From a virus, in the IMG/VR virus record IMGVR_UViG_3300035698_001793, positions 1-37,541 of that record: a stretch of 37,541 bases of DNA; one strand, given 5' to 3'. The notes beneath the pieces were generated by a model. The model made no database searches, was not told the origin of the DNA, and worked only from the letters and a program-made list of their open reading frames with translations. A program made the position numbers and the translations under genes. Positions 22,092 through 28,994 of this stretch are shown here, in pieces (the stretch's first letter is position 1; each line of letters begins with the position of its first letter).

Positions 22092-22940
22092 CTACAAATT
22101 AATCATAACATCCTTGATGTTGGTTGGTTGATTGTTATGTTTATTTTCATTAACTATTATCGCATCCTTAAACTCTTGCCATCTTGCCCTAAATTTTTCT
22201 GTAGACCGAACGTTTGCTGCTGTCCAGTATAAACAACCACTTGGATCAAATAACTGTTTAATAACATTTTTATAATCTTCCTTATCTGCTTTATTTATTC
22301 TAAACAACTTATCAATATGTGCTATCCATCCTTGCAACTTATCTTCATCCGTTGGCACTTCCCTATCAGGAAAAGCTTCTAACATTTCATCTATAAAATA
22401 CTTAGTTGCCTTATAAGAATTCGAATCTTTAGGAAAAAGGTTCGGAGGCTCTGCCTTCGGACTATCTGTATCTGTATCTGTATCTGTATCTGTATCTGTA
22501 GGGCAGCTTATCGATAGACTATCAATAGGCTTTGCAAACTCTATCAAATACGGGCTTTCGCTTTCTATTAATTCATCATAGAAATGGCAATACAATGCGG
22601 TTTCTCGGTATTCTTTAACTATCTTTGCACTACCCTTTGCGTGCTTAGGATTAGTTATTGGGTTGTGTTTTACATAATTTCGGATAAACAATAGTTCACT
22701 ATCGCTATTATAGACTATTAATTCGCTTAACGATAGTCTATCGATAGCCTTTCGATAGTCTATCTTACTAATACTTAAATCGGTAACTGCATATCCTTCT
22801 TTTAAATTATATAACCCTGCTGAATTACAATGCGGGCAAGTTATCATGTACAAATAAACCAATTTATCCCCTTGTTTTAAATCGTTAAACCGCCTACTGC
22901 CCCACAATGCAGAATTAACTTTTGAGTATCTGTTAGCCAT
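22092..22940 (-). CDS. Replication initiator / DnaD-like protein candidate
   Basis: A 282-residue protein beginning MANRYSKVNSALWGSRRFND, a winged-helix N-terminal domain like phage replisome organisers (aromatic residues, then LYLITCPHCNSAGLYNL and a YAVTDLSISKIDY turn). A low-complexity linker follows, with a D-T dipeptide run (TDTDTDTDTDTDS, from hexanucleotide repeats) and SPKAEPPNL. The C-terminal region (DEDKLQGWIAHIDKLFRINKADK) is helical. It directly precedes the helicase gene. The gene contains iteron-like repeats (22510-22764), typical of phage origins located inside initiator genes. It likely binds the origin and loads the helicase. Confidence 0.75.
   Translation of the reverse strand: MANRYSKVNSALWGSRRFNDLKQGDKLVYLYMITCPHCNSAGLYNLKEGYAVTDLSISKIDYRKAIDRLSLSELIVYNSDSELLFIRNYVKHNPITNPKHAKGSAKIVKEYRETALYCHFYDELIESESPYLIEFAKPIDSLSISCPTDTDTDTDTDTDSPKAEPPNLFPKDSNSYKATKYFIDEMLEAFPDREVPTDEDKLQGWIAHIDKLFRINKADKEDYKNVIKQLFDPSGCLYWTAANVRSTEKFRARWQEFKDAIIVNENKHNNQPTNIKDVMINL
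22463..22500. repeat. Hexanucleotide tandem repeat (tatctg x6) in the initiator gene
   Basis: Six perfect copies of tatctg encode the D-T run of the initiator linker. Changes by whole units keep the frame and alter the linker by two residues each. Confidence 0.95.
22510..22764. repeat. Iteron-like repeats, candidate replication origin
   Basis: The 12-mer cgatagtctatc occurs at 22731-22742 and 22753-22764, a 22-bp period, with cgatagcc between. An inverted copy with one mismatch (gatagactatca) is at 22513-22524 next to aataggc. Degenerate copies (atagactatt) lie near 22710. All sit in the initiator gene, a common place for phage origins, and the flanking sequence is AT-rich. Confidence 0.55.
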
Positions 22941-22942
22941 TA

Positions 22943-23122
22943 TTATTCACCTTTCTTAGTTACTTTCAAAAACTCATCAACATCTTTAGGATCTAATACC
23001 ATCCGTGGTTTAATTCCTATTACCTTCTCAGTATCATACCGCAACCCTTTACCTATCCAATACCTAACACCCATTGTAGTTACTCCATACATTACAGCGA
23101 TCTGTTTTATTGTATACTTCAT
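22943..23122 (-). CDS. Small excisionase/MerR-like HTH protein
   Basis: A 59-residue protein beginning MKYTIKQIAVMYGVTTMGVR and continuing YWIGKGLRYD, which is a helix-turn-helix of the MerR/excisionase type (KQIAVMYGVT as the first two helices, Y-W as a wing residue). ATG 23122 follows a near-perfect AGGAGGTG. The promoter at 23142-23169 is directly upstream, and the initiator gene starts two bases after its stop. It could regulate the replication operon or bind the origin. No lysogeny partner is seen, so an excisionase role is unlikely. Confidence 0.8.
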   Translation of the reverse strand: MKYTIKQIAVMYGVTTMGVRYWIGKGLRYDTEKVIGIKPRMVLDPKDVDEFLKVTKKGE

Positions 23123-23141
23123 TAAATCACCTCCTACCTAT

Positions 23142-23169
23142 ATTATATACTAATCTTATGTAAAGTCAA
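23142..23169 (-). promoter_or_regulatory. Promoter for the HTH/initiator/helicase operon
   Basis: Minus strand TTGACT (23169-23164), a 16-base spacer and TATAAT (23147-23142), with predicted start about 15 bases before the ribosome site of the HTH gene. Confidence 0.85.
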
Positions 23170-23200
23170 GTAAATAGGTAAATTAACCCTATTCTTTTTA

Positions 23201-23458
23201 TCACTCCCCCGGCATTTCAAACGCACTATAATCTATCATACTACTATCAGCAAATACCAACCCCATTTGATTGAACCGCTTTTGGGTTTGTCTAGCTTTA
23301 TTAATGTCTTTGATTAACTCAACACAACGTTCTTCTGTCTTGTAAGTTCCAATTATCGTACTTTGACATACTATTTGCACATAGTCTTTATTTGTTAAAA
23401 TGTCAATTCTCTTTTTTAACTCAACTAAACACTCTTTATTCTGCGACATAATCCACAT
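23201..23458 (-). CDS. Hypothetical early protein
   Basis: An 85-residue protein. ATG 23458 has AAGGAGGATAAATAG in front of it. It begins MWIMSQNKECLVELKKRIDIL and has a strand-helix pattern (DYVQIVCQSTIIGTYKTEER) and an aliphatic end (FADSSMIDYSAFEMPGE). Not recognised. Placed upstream of the replication promoter, so transcribed from the early promoter. Confidence 0.65.
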   Translation of the reverse strand: MWIMSQNKECLVELKKRIDILTNKDYVQIVCQSTIIGTYKTEERCVELIKDINKARQTQKRFNQMGLVFADSSMIDYSAFEMPGE

Positions 23459-23471
23459 CTATTTATCCTCC

Positions 23472-23555
23472 TTATTTCCCAAATACTACTATTACAAATC
23501 CAAACACTGCCAGCACCAATATAATTGTTATGCTGCCTATTAAATAAGTTCTCAT
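23472..23555 (-). CDS. 27-residue membrane peptide
   Basis: The frame MRTYLIGSITIILVLAVFGF then a few residues to FGK is a single hydrophobic helix. TAGGGGGTAG lies before ATG 23555, a good ribosome site. It occupies the gap between two small genes. Role unknown. Confidence 0.55.
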   Translation of the reverse strand: MRTYLIGSITIILVLAVFGFVIVVFGK

Positions 23556-23565
23556 AATCTACCCC

Positions 23566-23730
23566 CTAATCCGTTTCATATTTCCATGCTACGCTACTAT
23601 CACCACACCGCTTACATATTAGTACCTGCTTATTGATCGAATGTTCATATTCGTAATAATCATGCCCTGATACCCTGAACCCTGATTTAATAGTTCTGTA
23701 TATCCCTATTATTGTACATATTAGTTTCAT
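23566..23730 (-). CDS. Hypothetical 54-residue protein
   Basis: A 54-residue basic protein (MKLICTIIGIYRTIKSGFRV...) with CKRCGDSS near the end, a two-cysteine (C-x-x-C-G) zinc-knuckle-like motif, and an N-terminal Cys. The ATG overlaps the stop of the VRR-NUC gene (ATGA). Not recognised. Confidence 0.55.
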   Translation of the reverse strand: MKLICTIIGIYRTIKSGFRVSGHDYYEYEHSINKQVLICKRCGDSSVAWKYETD

Positions 23731-24029
23731 ACTCCCAACCCTTTCATAACTCTCGTAACATCATCAATACTCTTAACCACAAAGTAAAACCCTTGCTTAC
23801 TTTCAATATCAGCTTGAAATCGTTTCTGATGCTCTGACTGCTTGCCTGTCGGCTTTTTAACCTCTAGCCATACATTCACACCGTCTTTGATAGCGTATAG
23901 GTCTGCAATCCCCTTGTAGCTTAGTGCTGATTGATACAGCGTTATCGTAAACCACCCATTCCATTGCAGATATTGTTTAATTGAGTTCCTAATTTCCGTT
24001 TCAGTTGGGTTCCCACGTTTGTCCGGCAT
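23727..24029 (-). CDS. VRR-NUC domain nuclease
   Basis: A 100-residue protein with the VRR-NUC pattern: N-terminal NPTETEIRNSIKQYLQWNGW, then GIADLYAIKDGVNVWLEVKKPTGKQSEHQ, in which the D, E-x-K and Q are the catalytic residues of the PD-(D/E)XK fold, and a C-terminal FYFVVKSIDDVTRVM. Such stand-alone phage nucleases are thought to act on branched DNA in replication or recombination. It lies in the early region among replication and recombination genes; start ATG 24029. Confidence 0.88.
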   Translation of the reverse strand: MPDKRGNPTETEIRNSIKQYLQWNGWFTITLYQSALSYKGIADLYAIKDGVNVWLEVKKPTGKQSEHQKRFQADIESKQGFYFVVKSIDDVTRVMKGLGV

Positions 24030-24032
24030 ATT

Positions 24033-24614
24033 TCAACCCTCCCTATCGTAATATATTCGCATTTCTAAACTATTAACACTACCTACTATATGCGATTCCT
24101 GATATTCTTTTATAGCTGCAAGTTCCCTTTTAACGTGTCCGAGTTTGTGCAAGTTACATAACCGCTTTTTAACCGCTTCATATTCTTTGCCTGTCACCCT
24201 ACAATACTCATAGATAGCGGTTTTAACGTCTTTGTAATGTATCAGTTCAGCTACGAAACTTGACAGAAAGCCTTCATCATCATTAGATAAGTTGTTTTTA
24301 TCGGTAAGTCTATCGGGTATCGGTTTCAACCTTACTTTAGGTCGTTCCCTGTCTTTCCGAAACTCTGAATATCGTTTATCAACTAACTGTAAACAATCTT
24401 TGCAGATATCCCCACGCTCTGAACCGCCTTTATATTTCACCCTGAAAAAGTTACCCGTTAATTCCTCGCCACATTCTTTACATATCTTAACCCCATACTG
24501 TTTAGTATCTTGACACCTTTTACAAAAGCTTTGATAACCGTCTGCGTTAGTCCGTTCTTTCCTAAAATTAATTATAGGTTTTTCATCGCCACACGTTTTA
24601 CAAATCTTAGTCAT
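24033..24614 (-). CDS. Hypothetical double zinc-ribbon protein
   Basis: A 193-residue protein. Residues 1-80 hold two CxxC-type zinc motifs: CKTCGDEKP with FCKRCQD, then CKECGEEL with CKDCLQL. Residues 90-193 are charged, helical and end in a mixed strand (VNSLEMRIYYDREG). The N-terminal arrangement is common in phage proteins linked to HNH nucleases, but no H-N-H residues are visible. Nucleic-acid binding is a plausible guess only. Overlaps the YopX-like gene end by 8 bases. Confidence 0.6.
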   Translation of the reverse strand: MTKICKTCGDEKPIINFRKERTNADGYQSFCKRCQDTKQYGVKICKECGEELTGNFFRVKYKGGSERGDICKDCLQLVDKRYSEFRKDRERPKVRLKPIPDRLTDKNNLSNDDEGFLSSFVAELIHYKDVKTAIYEYCRVTGKEYEAVKKRLCNLHKLGHVKRELAAIKEYQESHIVGSVNSLEMRIYYDREG

Positions 24615-24999
24615 CGGCTTGCTCCTCGTATATATGCCCTACAACTTCAACGCCTATCTGCCCGAACGGATAATAATCGCCCTTCGGCTTTGTCCAGTGT
24701 AACATATACATATAATTATTAAATACAACTTCCGCTATTAATCCACCTTTTACCTTTACTAAATCACCTTCATATATTTCTTTATCGTTCTTATCTTTTA
24801 ATCCTGTACATTGCATTAGTATATGTCTATCTGTTTCTTGATTTTGGAAAGAATTACGCTCACCATAAGCCAAACAATCATCTTCTCTGTTAAATTCTAT
24901 AGGCGTGCAATCAACCCACCATTCAAAAAACTCTAAACTACGCACCCTAAACATTTCTTTGCGTTCTTTATCCCATGCTCTAAATCTAAATCTATCCAT
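24607..24999 (-). CDS. YopX family protein
   Basis: A 130-residue protein beginning MDRFRFRAWDKERKEMF, the typical YopX start. ATG 24999 follows AGAGGTTGCT; the frame could extend to 25005 only with a non-ATG start. Further motifs are LMQCTGLKDKNDKEIYEGDLV and IGVEVVGHIYE, both hallmarks of the family first seen in SPbeta. The structure is a beta-rich domain and no function is known. It is a common early gene of Gram-positive phages. Confidence 0.9.
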   Translation of the reverse strand: MDRFRFRAWDKERKEMFRVRSLEFFEWWVDCTPIEFNREDDCLAYGERNSFQNQETDRHILMQCTGLKDKNDKEIYEGDLVKVKGGLIAEVVFNNYMYMLHWTKPKGDYYPFGQIGVEVVGHIYEEQADD

Positions 25000-25297
25000 A
25001 AGCAACCTCTAGCATTCCCCGTTTAATCTTCAAGCCATTGTGTAACGGTTTGCTCTCAGCACTTATCCTGTGGCTTTCTAACGCTAGAAAGTAATCTAGT
25101 TGCTCAATGGTAGCTGGTAGCATATAACCACCACAAGCGGCGTACACCGGGTATTCCTCTAGGCAATTAGCTTGCTCCCTTGCAGTATGTATTAATCTGC
25201 GGTTCTGACGGTCTGTACATCCTGTTAAATACTCCAACGCTCCCCGGCTAATCGGTGATCCTGTGGGTAGATGTTCGATGATATTAATTTGTTTCAT
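24992..25297 (-). CDS. HTH-like hypothetical protein
   Basis: A 101-residue protein with MKQINIIEHLPTGSPISRGA, then LTGCTDRQNRRLIHTAREQA and AACGGYMLPATIEQLDYFLA, ending with ALESHRISAESKP. The pattern of an N-terminal HTH with a short wing and a GY-x-L-P motif is frequent in Bacillota phage replication regions. Likely a small DNA-binding protein. Coupled to the YopX-like gene by overlap. Confidence 0.6.
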   Translation of the reverse strand: MKQINIIEHLPTGSPISRGALEYLTGCTDRQNRRLIHTAREQANCLEEYPVYAACGGYMLPATIEQLDYFLALESHRISAESKPLHNGLKIKRGMLEVAYG

Positions 25298-25468
25298 TTA
25301 CTTATCCTCCTGTGGGTTAGCTTCGTTCCATGCTGTGATAGCTTCGTCTATATTATAACCAGTCTCAAACCTAGTACACCTTTCGCATATAACATAACTA
25401 TTTAACATCCTAGCTTTATTTAGTTCAAATCTTGGGTTTGCCCCACACTTGCATTTATTAACTTTCAT
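25298..25468 (-). CDS. Lar-like zinc-ribbon protein (copy C)
   Basis: A 56-residue protein too short for many gene callers: MKVNKCKCGANPRFELNKAR then VICERCTRFE and AITAWNEANPQED. The C-x-C-G start, C-x-x-C middle and A-x-x-A-W-N-E-A end fit Lar restriction-alleviation proteins. ATG 25468 follows GGAGGGGTAG, and its TAA is directly followed by the next ATG. Very similar in layout to 19494-19688 and 19871-20068. Confidence 0.6.
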   Translation of the reverse strand: MKVNKCKCGANPRFELNKARMLNSYVICERCTRFETGYNIDEAITAWNEANPQEDK

Positions 25469-25479
25469 AACTACCCCTC

Positions 25480-25677
25480 CTACTTTAATAATATAGTTGC
25501 TCGTTGTAATAACGCCAACTTACAGTTAATGTTATCGTCTGGTTCGTTAAACCTGCAATCTGTTTGGCTGCATTTATCGTTATATTTCAGATGTTCAATA
25601 CAATCACGTTCATTATCCATTACATCTAATAGTTTTATAGTATCTTGATATAGGTTATCTACTAATAAATCAATCAT
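25480..25677 (-). CDS. Hypothetical Cys-rich early protein
   Basis: A 65-residue protein, MIDLLVDNLYQDTIKLLDVM start, then RDCIEHLKYNDKCSQTDCRF and NINCKLALLQR. Four Cys residues could bind zinc. Helical at both ends. The start overlaps the end of the upstream gene (25670-25849). Not recognised. Confidence 0.6.
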   Translation of the reverse strand: MIDLLVDNLYQDTIKLLDVMDNERDCIEHLKYNDKCSQTDCRFNEPDDNINCKLALLQRATILLK

Positions 25678-25849
25678 TTTTCACCTCATAATAACTTGTT
25701 CCTTTTATCCATTCCAACATACATGAATCATTGCAGAAATGATTTTCTAAAACATATAAATCGGTTGGTTTACATCCGCAATACTCGCAACTTTCATTCT
25801 CGACAAAGTTATCAACTTCGTCTGGTATCGGTCTATCTTTCAAAAACAT
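25670..25849 (-). CDS. 59-residue zinc-binding protein
   Basis: A short gene: MFLKDRPIPDEVDNFVENES, then CEYCGCKP, FCNDSC and MLEWIKG. Four cysteines (C-x-x-C-x-C and C-x-x-x-C) plus His are typical of a small zinc finger of the FCS/TRASH-like kind (C-x-x-C...F-C-x-x-x-C). ATG 25849 follows TGAAAGGGG, where the TGA is the SSB stop: the recurring stop/ribosome-site module. No name is given. Confidence 0.65.
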   Translation of the reverse strand: MFLKDRPIPDEVDNFVENESCEYCGCKPTDLYVLENHFCNDSCMLEWIKGTSYYEVKND

Positions 25850-25863
25850 TTTTATTACCCCTT

Positions 25864-26271
25864 TCAGAAAGGAAGTCCATCCCCTGAATCTTCCGAATAA
25901 TCTGTAAACCCGTTTGTATCTGACATTTCATCTTTAGGCGTTTCGCTCTTAGGTGTCAAAAACTCAATCTCATTAACGTTTATTTCTGTGTAACTGCGTT
26001 TCTGTCCGTCTTTCTCGTATTGGTTGATGTTCAGTTCACCGCATATACCTACCTTAGCACCCTTTTTAAGATACTGCATTGCTAGTTCTGCGGTCTTATT
26101 CCATGCTTTACAGTTAATGAAATCTGTTTGATCTTTCCCAAACTTACGCTTTACCGCTATTGAGAAAGTGGCTATTGTATGTGTTCCGGCTTGCTTTTGT
26201 TCGGGATCTCTCGTTAGATTCCCTATGATACTAATAATATTAATTATTTCCACTCTCCTTAATCTTTCCAT
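25864..26271 (-). CDS. ssb: Single-stranded DNA-binding protein (SSB)
   Basis: A protein of up to 135 residues with the SSB OB fold: IISIIGNLTRDPEQKQ, FSIAVKRKFGKDQTDFINCK, then AWNKTAELAMQYLKKGAKVG, and the acidic C-terminal tip DGLPF for binding partner proteins. The first ATG (26271) lacks a ribosome site, while AAGGAG lies inside the frame ten bases before ATT-AAT-ATT, where SSBs usually begin, so initiation may use a rare start codon (ATA or ATT). It would coat ssDNA in replication and recombination. Overlaps the SbcC-like gene. Confidence 0.92.
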   Translation of the reverse strand: MERLRRVEIINIISIIGNLTRDPEQKQAGTHTIATFSIAVKRKFGKDQTDFINCKAWNKTAELAMQYLKKGAKVGICGELNINQYEKDGQKRSYTEINVNEIEFLTPKSETPKDEMSDTNGFTDYSEDSGDGLPF

Positions 26272-27514
26272 CTTCTATTATTACGCTACATTCATCATCG
26301 CTAGAAACTCTTGTTGCTATAACTTGTAATCCTTGCTCTTGCAACCAATCGCCGAATAAAGATAACTGTTCTTTATCAAACTGCTCTAGCTTATCCATTA
26401 ACACGAATCCACAATCAGGATATAATTCTCTAACAATCGCAACCGATACTTTTAGTTGTCCTGTAGAACTCATGCAATCCCATTTCTCACCCTGATATAC
26501 TAACTCGCCATTTTCTATAGTCAAGCCCTCTAATGGCAATTTTGCACCAGCTAATAACTTTTTCTTTGATATTCGGATTTCATTAATCTTATCATCTAAT
26601 TTCTTATATTCAGCTTGTGTTGATTCTACCTCTTTTGAAGCTTTTTTATAAGCTTGATTTTTGCGGATATTAACATTAACGGTTTCTACGTTTGAAATTT
26701 CTTCATTTATTGCAACTATATTAACTTCCTTTAATTCATTAATTATTATTTTGCCCCTTCCTATACTTTCGTTAATTCGATCCGCTTTTTCTTTAGCTAC
26801 CGTTATTTCTTCATGTAACGCTTTTATTTGTTTTTCGCAATCTTCTATTTCATTTAAAACGTCTACATGATCTTCCGTTAAATCTTTAAGCTGGTCTAAT
26901 TTAACTTTGTTTTCTTCATTCTGTTTAATTCCGTCTTGTTGTTTTTGAATTAAATCAGTTATAGATATTAATTCATTGGGTACATCTTCATGTTTTATTA
27001 ATTGTTCTAAATATGTTTTTTTATCTTTTACTATTTTTGAAGCAAATGTTCTATTATTAAAAGTTTCTTTTTCTGCATTGTTCAATTCTACTAATTCATC
27101 TTTAACCCCTAAAACATTTAATAAAGTTTTTGCCTTTTCAATATTACTAGAGTTCATAAACTGCGGTAAATCTAATGCAAGTTGTCCAATAAAAGAATTT
27201 AATAATCCTTGTGTACCTTTCATACCGTTTGGATCACTAACTTTTAATGTTGAGTTTTTTCCTAATCTTTCTACGATTAAACCGTTTGATAACGTTATTT
27301 TAATGTATGGGTTATTTTCTGATTGATTGTTTTGCGGATCAGTCGGCTTGAATTTATCACCACCTAAAGCCCAGCAAATAGCATCTATTACACTTGTCTT
27401 ACCTTGCTCGTTCTTACCACCAATAATGGTTAAACCGTCTTTAGTGGGTTCTAACACTACCGCTTTTACTCTTTTAGTATTCTCTACCTCTAATGCGTTG
27501 ATTTTAATTGACAT
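26240..27514 (-). CDS. SbcC/Rad50-like SMC-type ATPase
   Basis: A 424-residue ATPase. Walker A is GGKNEQGKTS at about residue 33. A coiled-coil middle (residues 150-315, rich in KEEIT- and KK-type heptads) is shorter than in bacterial SbcC. The C-terminal half holds SSTGQLKVSVAI, the SMC-type signature, and CGFVLMDKLEQF as Walker B, followed by LQVIATRVSS. Phages often carry such short proteins next to annealing proteins and SSB. No SbcD-type nuclease is evident, so the partner may be VRR-NUC or a host protein. Role: likely DNA end processing or recombination. Confidence 0.85.
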   Translation of the reverse strand: MSIKINALEVENTKRVKAVVLEPTKDGLTIIGGKNEQGKTSVIDAICWALGGDKFKPTDPQNNQSENNPYIKITLSNGLIVERLGKNSTLKVSDPNGMKGTQGLLNSFIGQLALDLPQFMNSSNIEKAKTLLNVLGVKDELVELNNAEKETFNNRTFASKIVKDKKTYLEQLIKHEDVPNELISITDLIQKQQDGIKQNEENKVKLDQLKDLTEDHVDVLNEIEDCEKQIKALHEEITVAKEKADRINESIGRGKIIINELKEVNIVAINEEISNVETVNVNIRKNQAYKKASKEVESTQAEYKKLDDKINEIRISKKKLLAGAKLPLEGLTIENGELVYQGEKWDCMSSTGQLKVSVAIVRELYPDCGFVLMDKLEQFDKEQLSLFGDWLQEQGLQVIATRVSSDDECSVIIEDGKIKESGNN

Positions 27515-27532
27515 ATAATTTCCTCCTATTAT

Positions 27533-28150
27533 TTATTTTGGATTATTCTCCATTTTCTTAATTAATTGACTCGCTTGTGTGATAGTTAGTTCTTTTGAAT
27601 GTTCTTTATCAAACATAGTATACATTTCTTCTTTTAGTTGTTCCCCTGTATAGTTGCACTTAGCCATTACTGCAAACATCATTTTAAGTTGTTTCTCGCT
27701 GGCTAGTTTTACAGTAGCTTTGTTAGTTATTACAACCTCTGCTGGTTGTTCGGCTTGTGCTTTCTTGACTTGCTCTTTTGCTGTCTCCTGTTGCTTGATA
27801 GCGTTTGCAACGTCATCTGCACTTGCTATGCCACCGTCAACCCCTATACCTAACATTCCTAACGCTCTGCCTGTGGCTGATGTATCGCAGTTTTCAACAA
27901 ATGAAGTCTTGTTAATAAATGACGATCCGTTTACTTCTCTAGCAAAACCAGTAGCTTTAATGTTCCCATCTGTACCAAATACGCTAGATTTTATTATACA
28001 TATTTGTTCGTCAAGTTGTACTATCTCGTTATCAATTCCCCAACCAATAAATTCTTCGGCTTGTCTAAACGCTCTAATTCTTTCTGATACTTCAACGTAT
28101 GGCTTACCTTTAAAATCTATCGTGTTTAGTTTAATATCTTTTAGTTTCAT
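27533..28150 (-). CDS. Single-strand annealing protein candidate (Erf/Rad52-like)
   Basis: A 205-residue protein. The N-terminal part (KGKPYVEVSERIRAFRQ ... NGSSFINKTSFVENCDTSATG) and RALGMLGIGVDGGIASADDV resemble the core of phage annealing proteins related to Erf/Rad52, in which T-S-A-x-G-R-A-L-G is strongly conserved. Residues 120-205 are a charged linker and a C-terminal helical domain (SEKQLKMMFAVMAKCNYTGE). Neighbours are the SbcC-like ATPase and SSB, a consistent recombination block. I cannot run a profile search, so this rests on the motif and context. Confidence 0.6.
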   Translation of the reverse strand: MKLKDIKLNTIDFKGKPYVEVSERIRAFRQAEEFIGWGIDNEIVQLDEQICIIKSSVFGTDGNIKATGFAREVNGSSFINKTSFVENCDTSATGRALGMLGIGVDGGIASADDVANAIKQQETAKEQVKKAQAEQPAEVVITNKATVKLASEKQLKMMFAVMAKCNYTGEQLKEEMYTMFDKEHSKELTITQASQLIKKMENNPK

Positions 28151-28281
28151 ACCTTACACCCCTTAACAAACTCTTTTATAACCTTGTTAGCTCTTGGTAT
28201 CAGTTCAATCCACCATATCAGAAACCCTGATACTATTATAACCGCTCCAATTGTTCCGAATACTCGTAATGCGTGTAACAT
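28147..28281 (-). CDS. 44-residue membrane protein
   Basis: The frame MLHALRVFGTIGAVIIVSGF continues LIWWIELIPRA, then a charged tail, one transmembrane helix. The ATG directly follows the upstream TAA, has AAAAGGGG before it, and its TGA overlaps the next gene's ATG (ATGA). A conserved coupling on both sides supports translation. Role unknown. Confidence 0.65.
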   Translation of the reverse strand: MLHALRVFGTIGAVIIVSGFLIWWIELIPRANKVIKEFVKGCKV

Positions 28282-28491
28282 TTATTTATTCCCCTTTTCT
28301 ATAACGCTTTCTATAAAACTTTCATGTAATAATATCTGGTCTGCGTAATCCAACGCAAACAACCGCACCGCTTTCCTAACGTGCTTATCGCCCATGTTAG
28401 GGTATCTAACCCGAGCAGCTTTTTTTATGCGTTCTAACTCGCTAGGTGATATTCGGATGCTATAGTATATGTTCTTGTTTAGTTCTGCCAT
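28282..28491 (-). CDS. Hypothetical RHH-like small protein
   Basis: A 69-residue protein: MAELNKNIYYSIRISPSELE then RIKKAARVRYPNMGDKHVRK and an end of AVRLFALDYADQILL. A short strand followed by basic helices (S-I-R-I-S-P-S-E-L-E-R-I-K-K-A-A) is like ribbon-helix-helix DNA-binding proteins, so it may be an early transcriptional regulator. No close family was recognised. Confidence 0.55.
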   Translation of the reverse strand: MAELNKNIYYSIRISPSELERIKKAARVRYPNMGDKHVRKAVRLFALDYADQILLHESFIESVIEKGNK

Positions 28492-28506
28492 TGTGTTTAC
28501 TCCTTT

Positions 28507-28875
28507 CTAATTTGTTTCGCAATCTCCGTAACAATATGTTCCGCATTTAGGGCAAACATTATTGTTGTAAACATTTTCATTTTTTATAGTTACTATTGGT
28601 TTTTCTGTTTTTTTAATGTCTAGTTTAATGTTTGCTGGTATTAATACCGATAAATTTTTGTTATATATATTATGTATTTTGCTGGTATCATATGAGATAT
28701 CTCCAGTTGCTTTTTTGTCATTAATCTTTAGTTCATTTAAATAATATAATGGGTGGTCTAGTTCTTTTACAAATTTATGTCCGTCTAAGCTTATTGTTTC
28801 TTGTGTAATTGTTTCTATTACTATTTCTATTTTTGTTTTTGTTTCCTCTGTTGTCCATTCGTAATTTTTTAACAT
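28507..28875 (-). CDS. Hypothetical early protein with C-terminal CxxC zinc motif
   Basis: A 122-residue protein, first gene after the early promoter. MLKNYEWTTEETKTKIEIVI is followed by mostly beta strands (ETISLDGHKFVKELDHPLYYL), and the tail VCPKCGTYCYGDCETN has four cysteines as a possible zinc site. GAAGGAAAC precedes ATG 28875. As the first product of the early operon, a host-directed role is plausible, but the family is unknown. Confidence 0.65.
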   Translation of the reverse strand: MLKNYEWTTEETKTKIEIVIETITQETISLDGHKFVKELDHPLYYLNELKINDKKATGDISYDTSKIHNIYNKNLSVLIPANIKLDIKKTEKPIVTIKNENVYNNNVCPKCGTYCYGDCETN

Positions 28876-28909
28876 TTTGTGTTTCCTTCTTTCCTTAACT
28901 TCTGTCTAT

Positions 28910-28937
28910 ATTATACCATACCTATGGCATATAACAA
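28910..28937 (-). promoter_or_regulatory. Main early promoter
   Basis: Minus strand TTGTTA (28937-28932), a 16-base spacer and TATAAT (28915-28910) preceded by TGG (extended -10). It sits 80 bases after the lysis terminator and about 30 bases before the first early gene, so it restarts transcription of the genome. Confidence 0.85.
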
Positions 28938-28994
28938 GGTAATATCTTGCGAATACATGGAATATGTTGCTGTTATACTATATAAATGTACAAC

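Noticed and set aside
22943-23122. Excisionase of an integration module
   Set aside because: The HTH protein has excisionase-like layout, but no integrase or attachment site is present; a replication regulator fits the operon better.
26240-27514. Possible ATPase partner of the ABC importer
   Set aside because: It has Walker A and B but an SMC-type signature with a coiled coil, and groups with SSB and the annealing protein. It is not a transporter ATPase.
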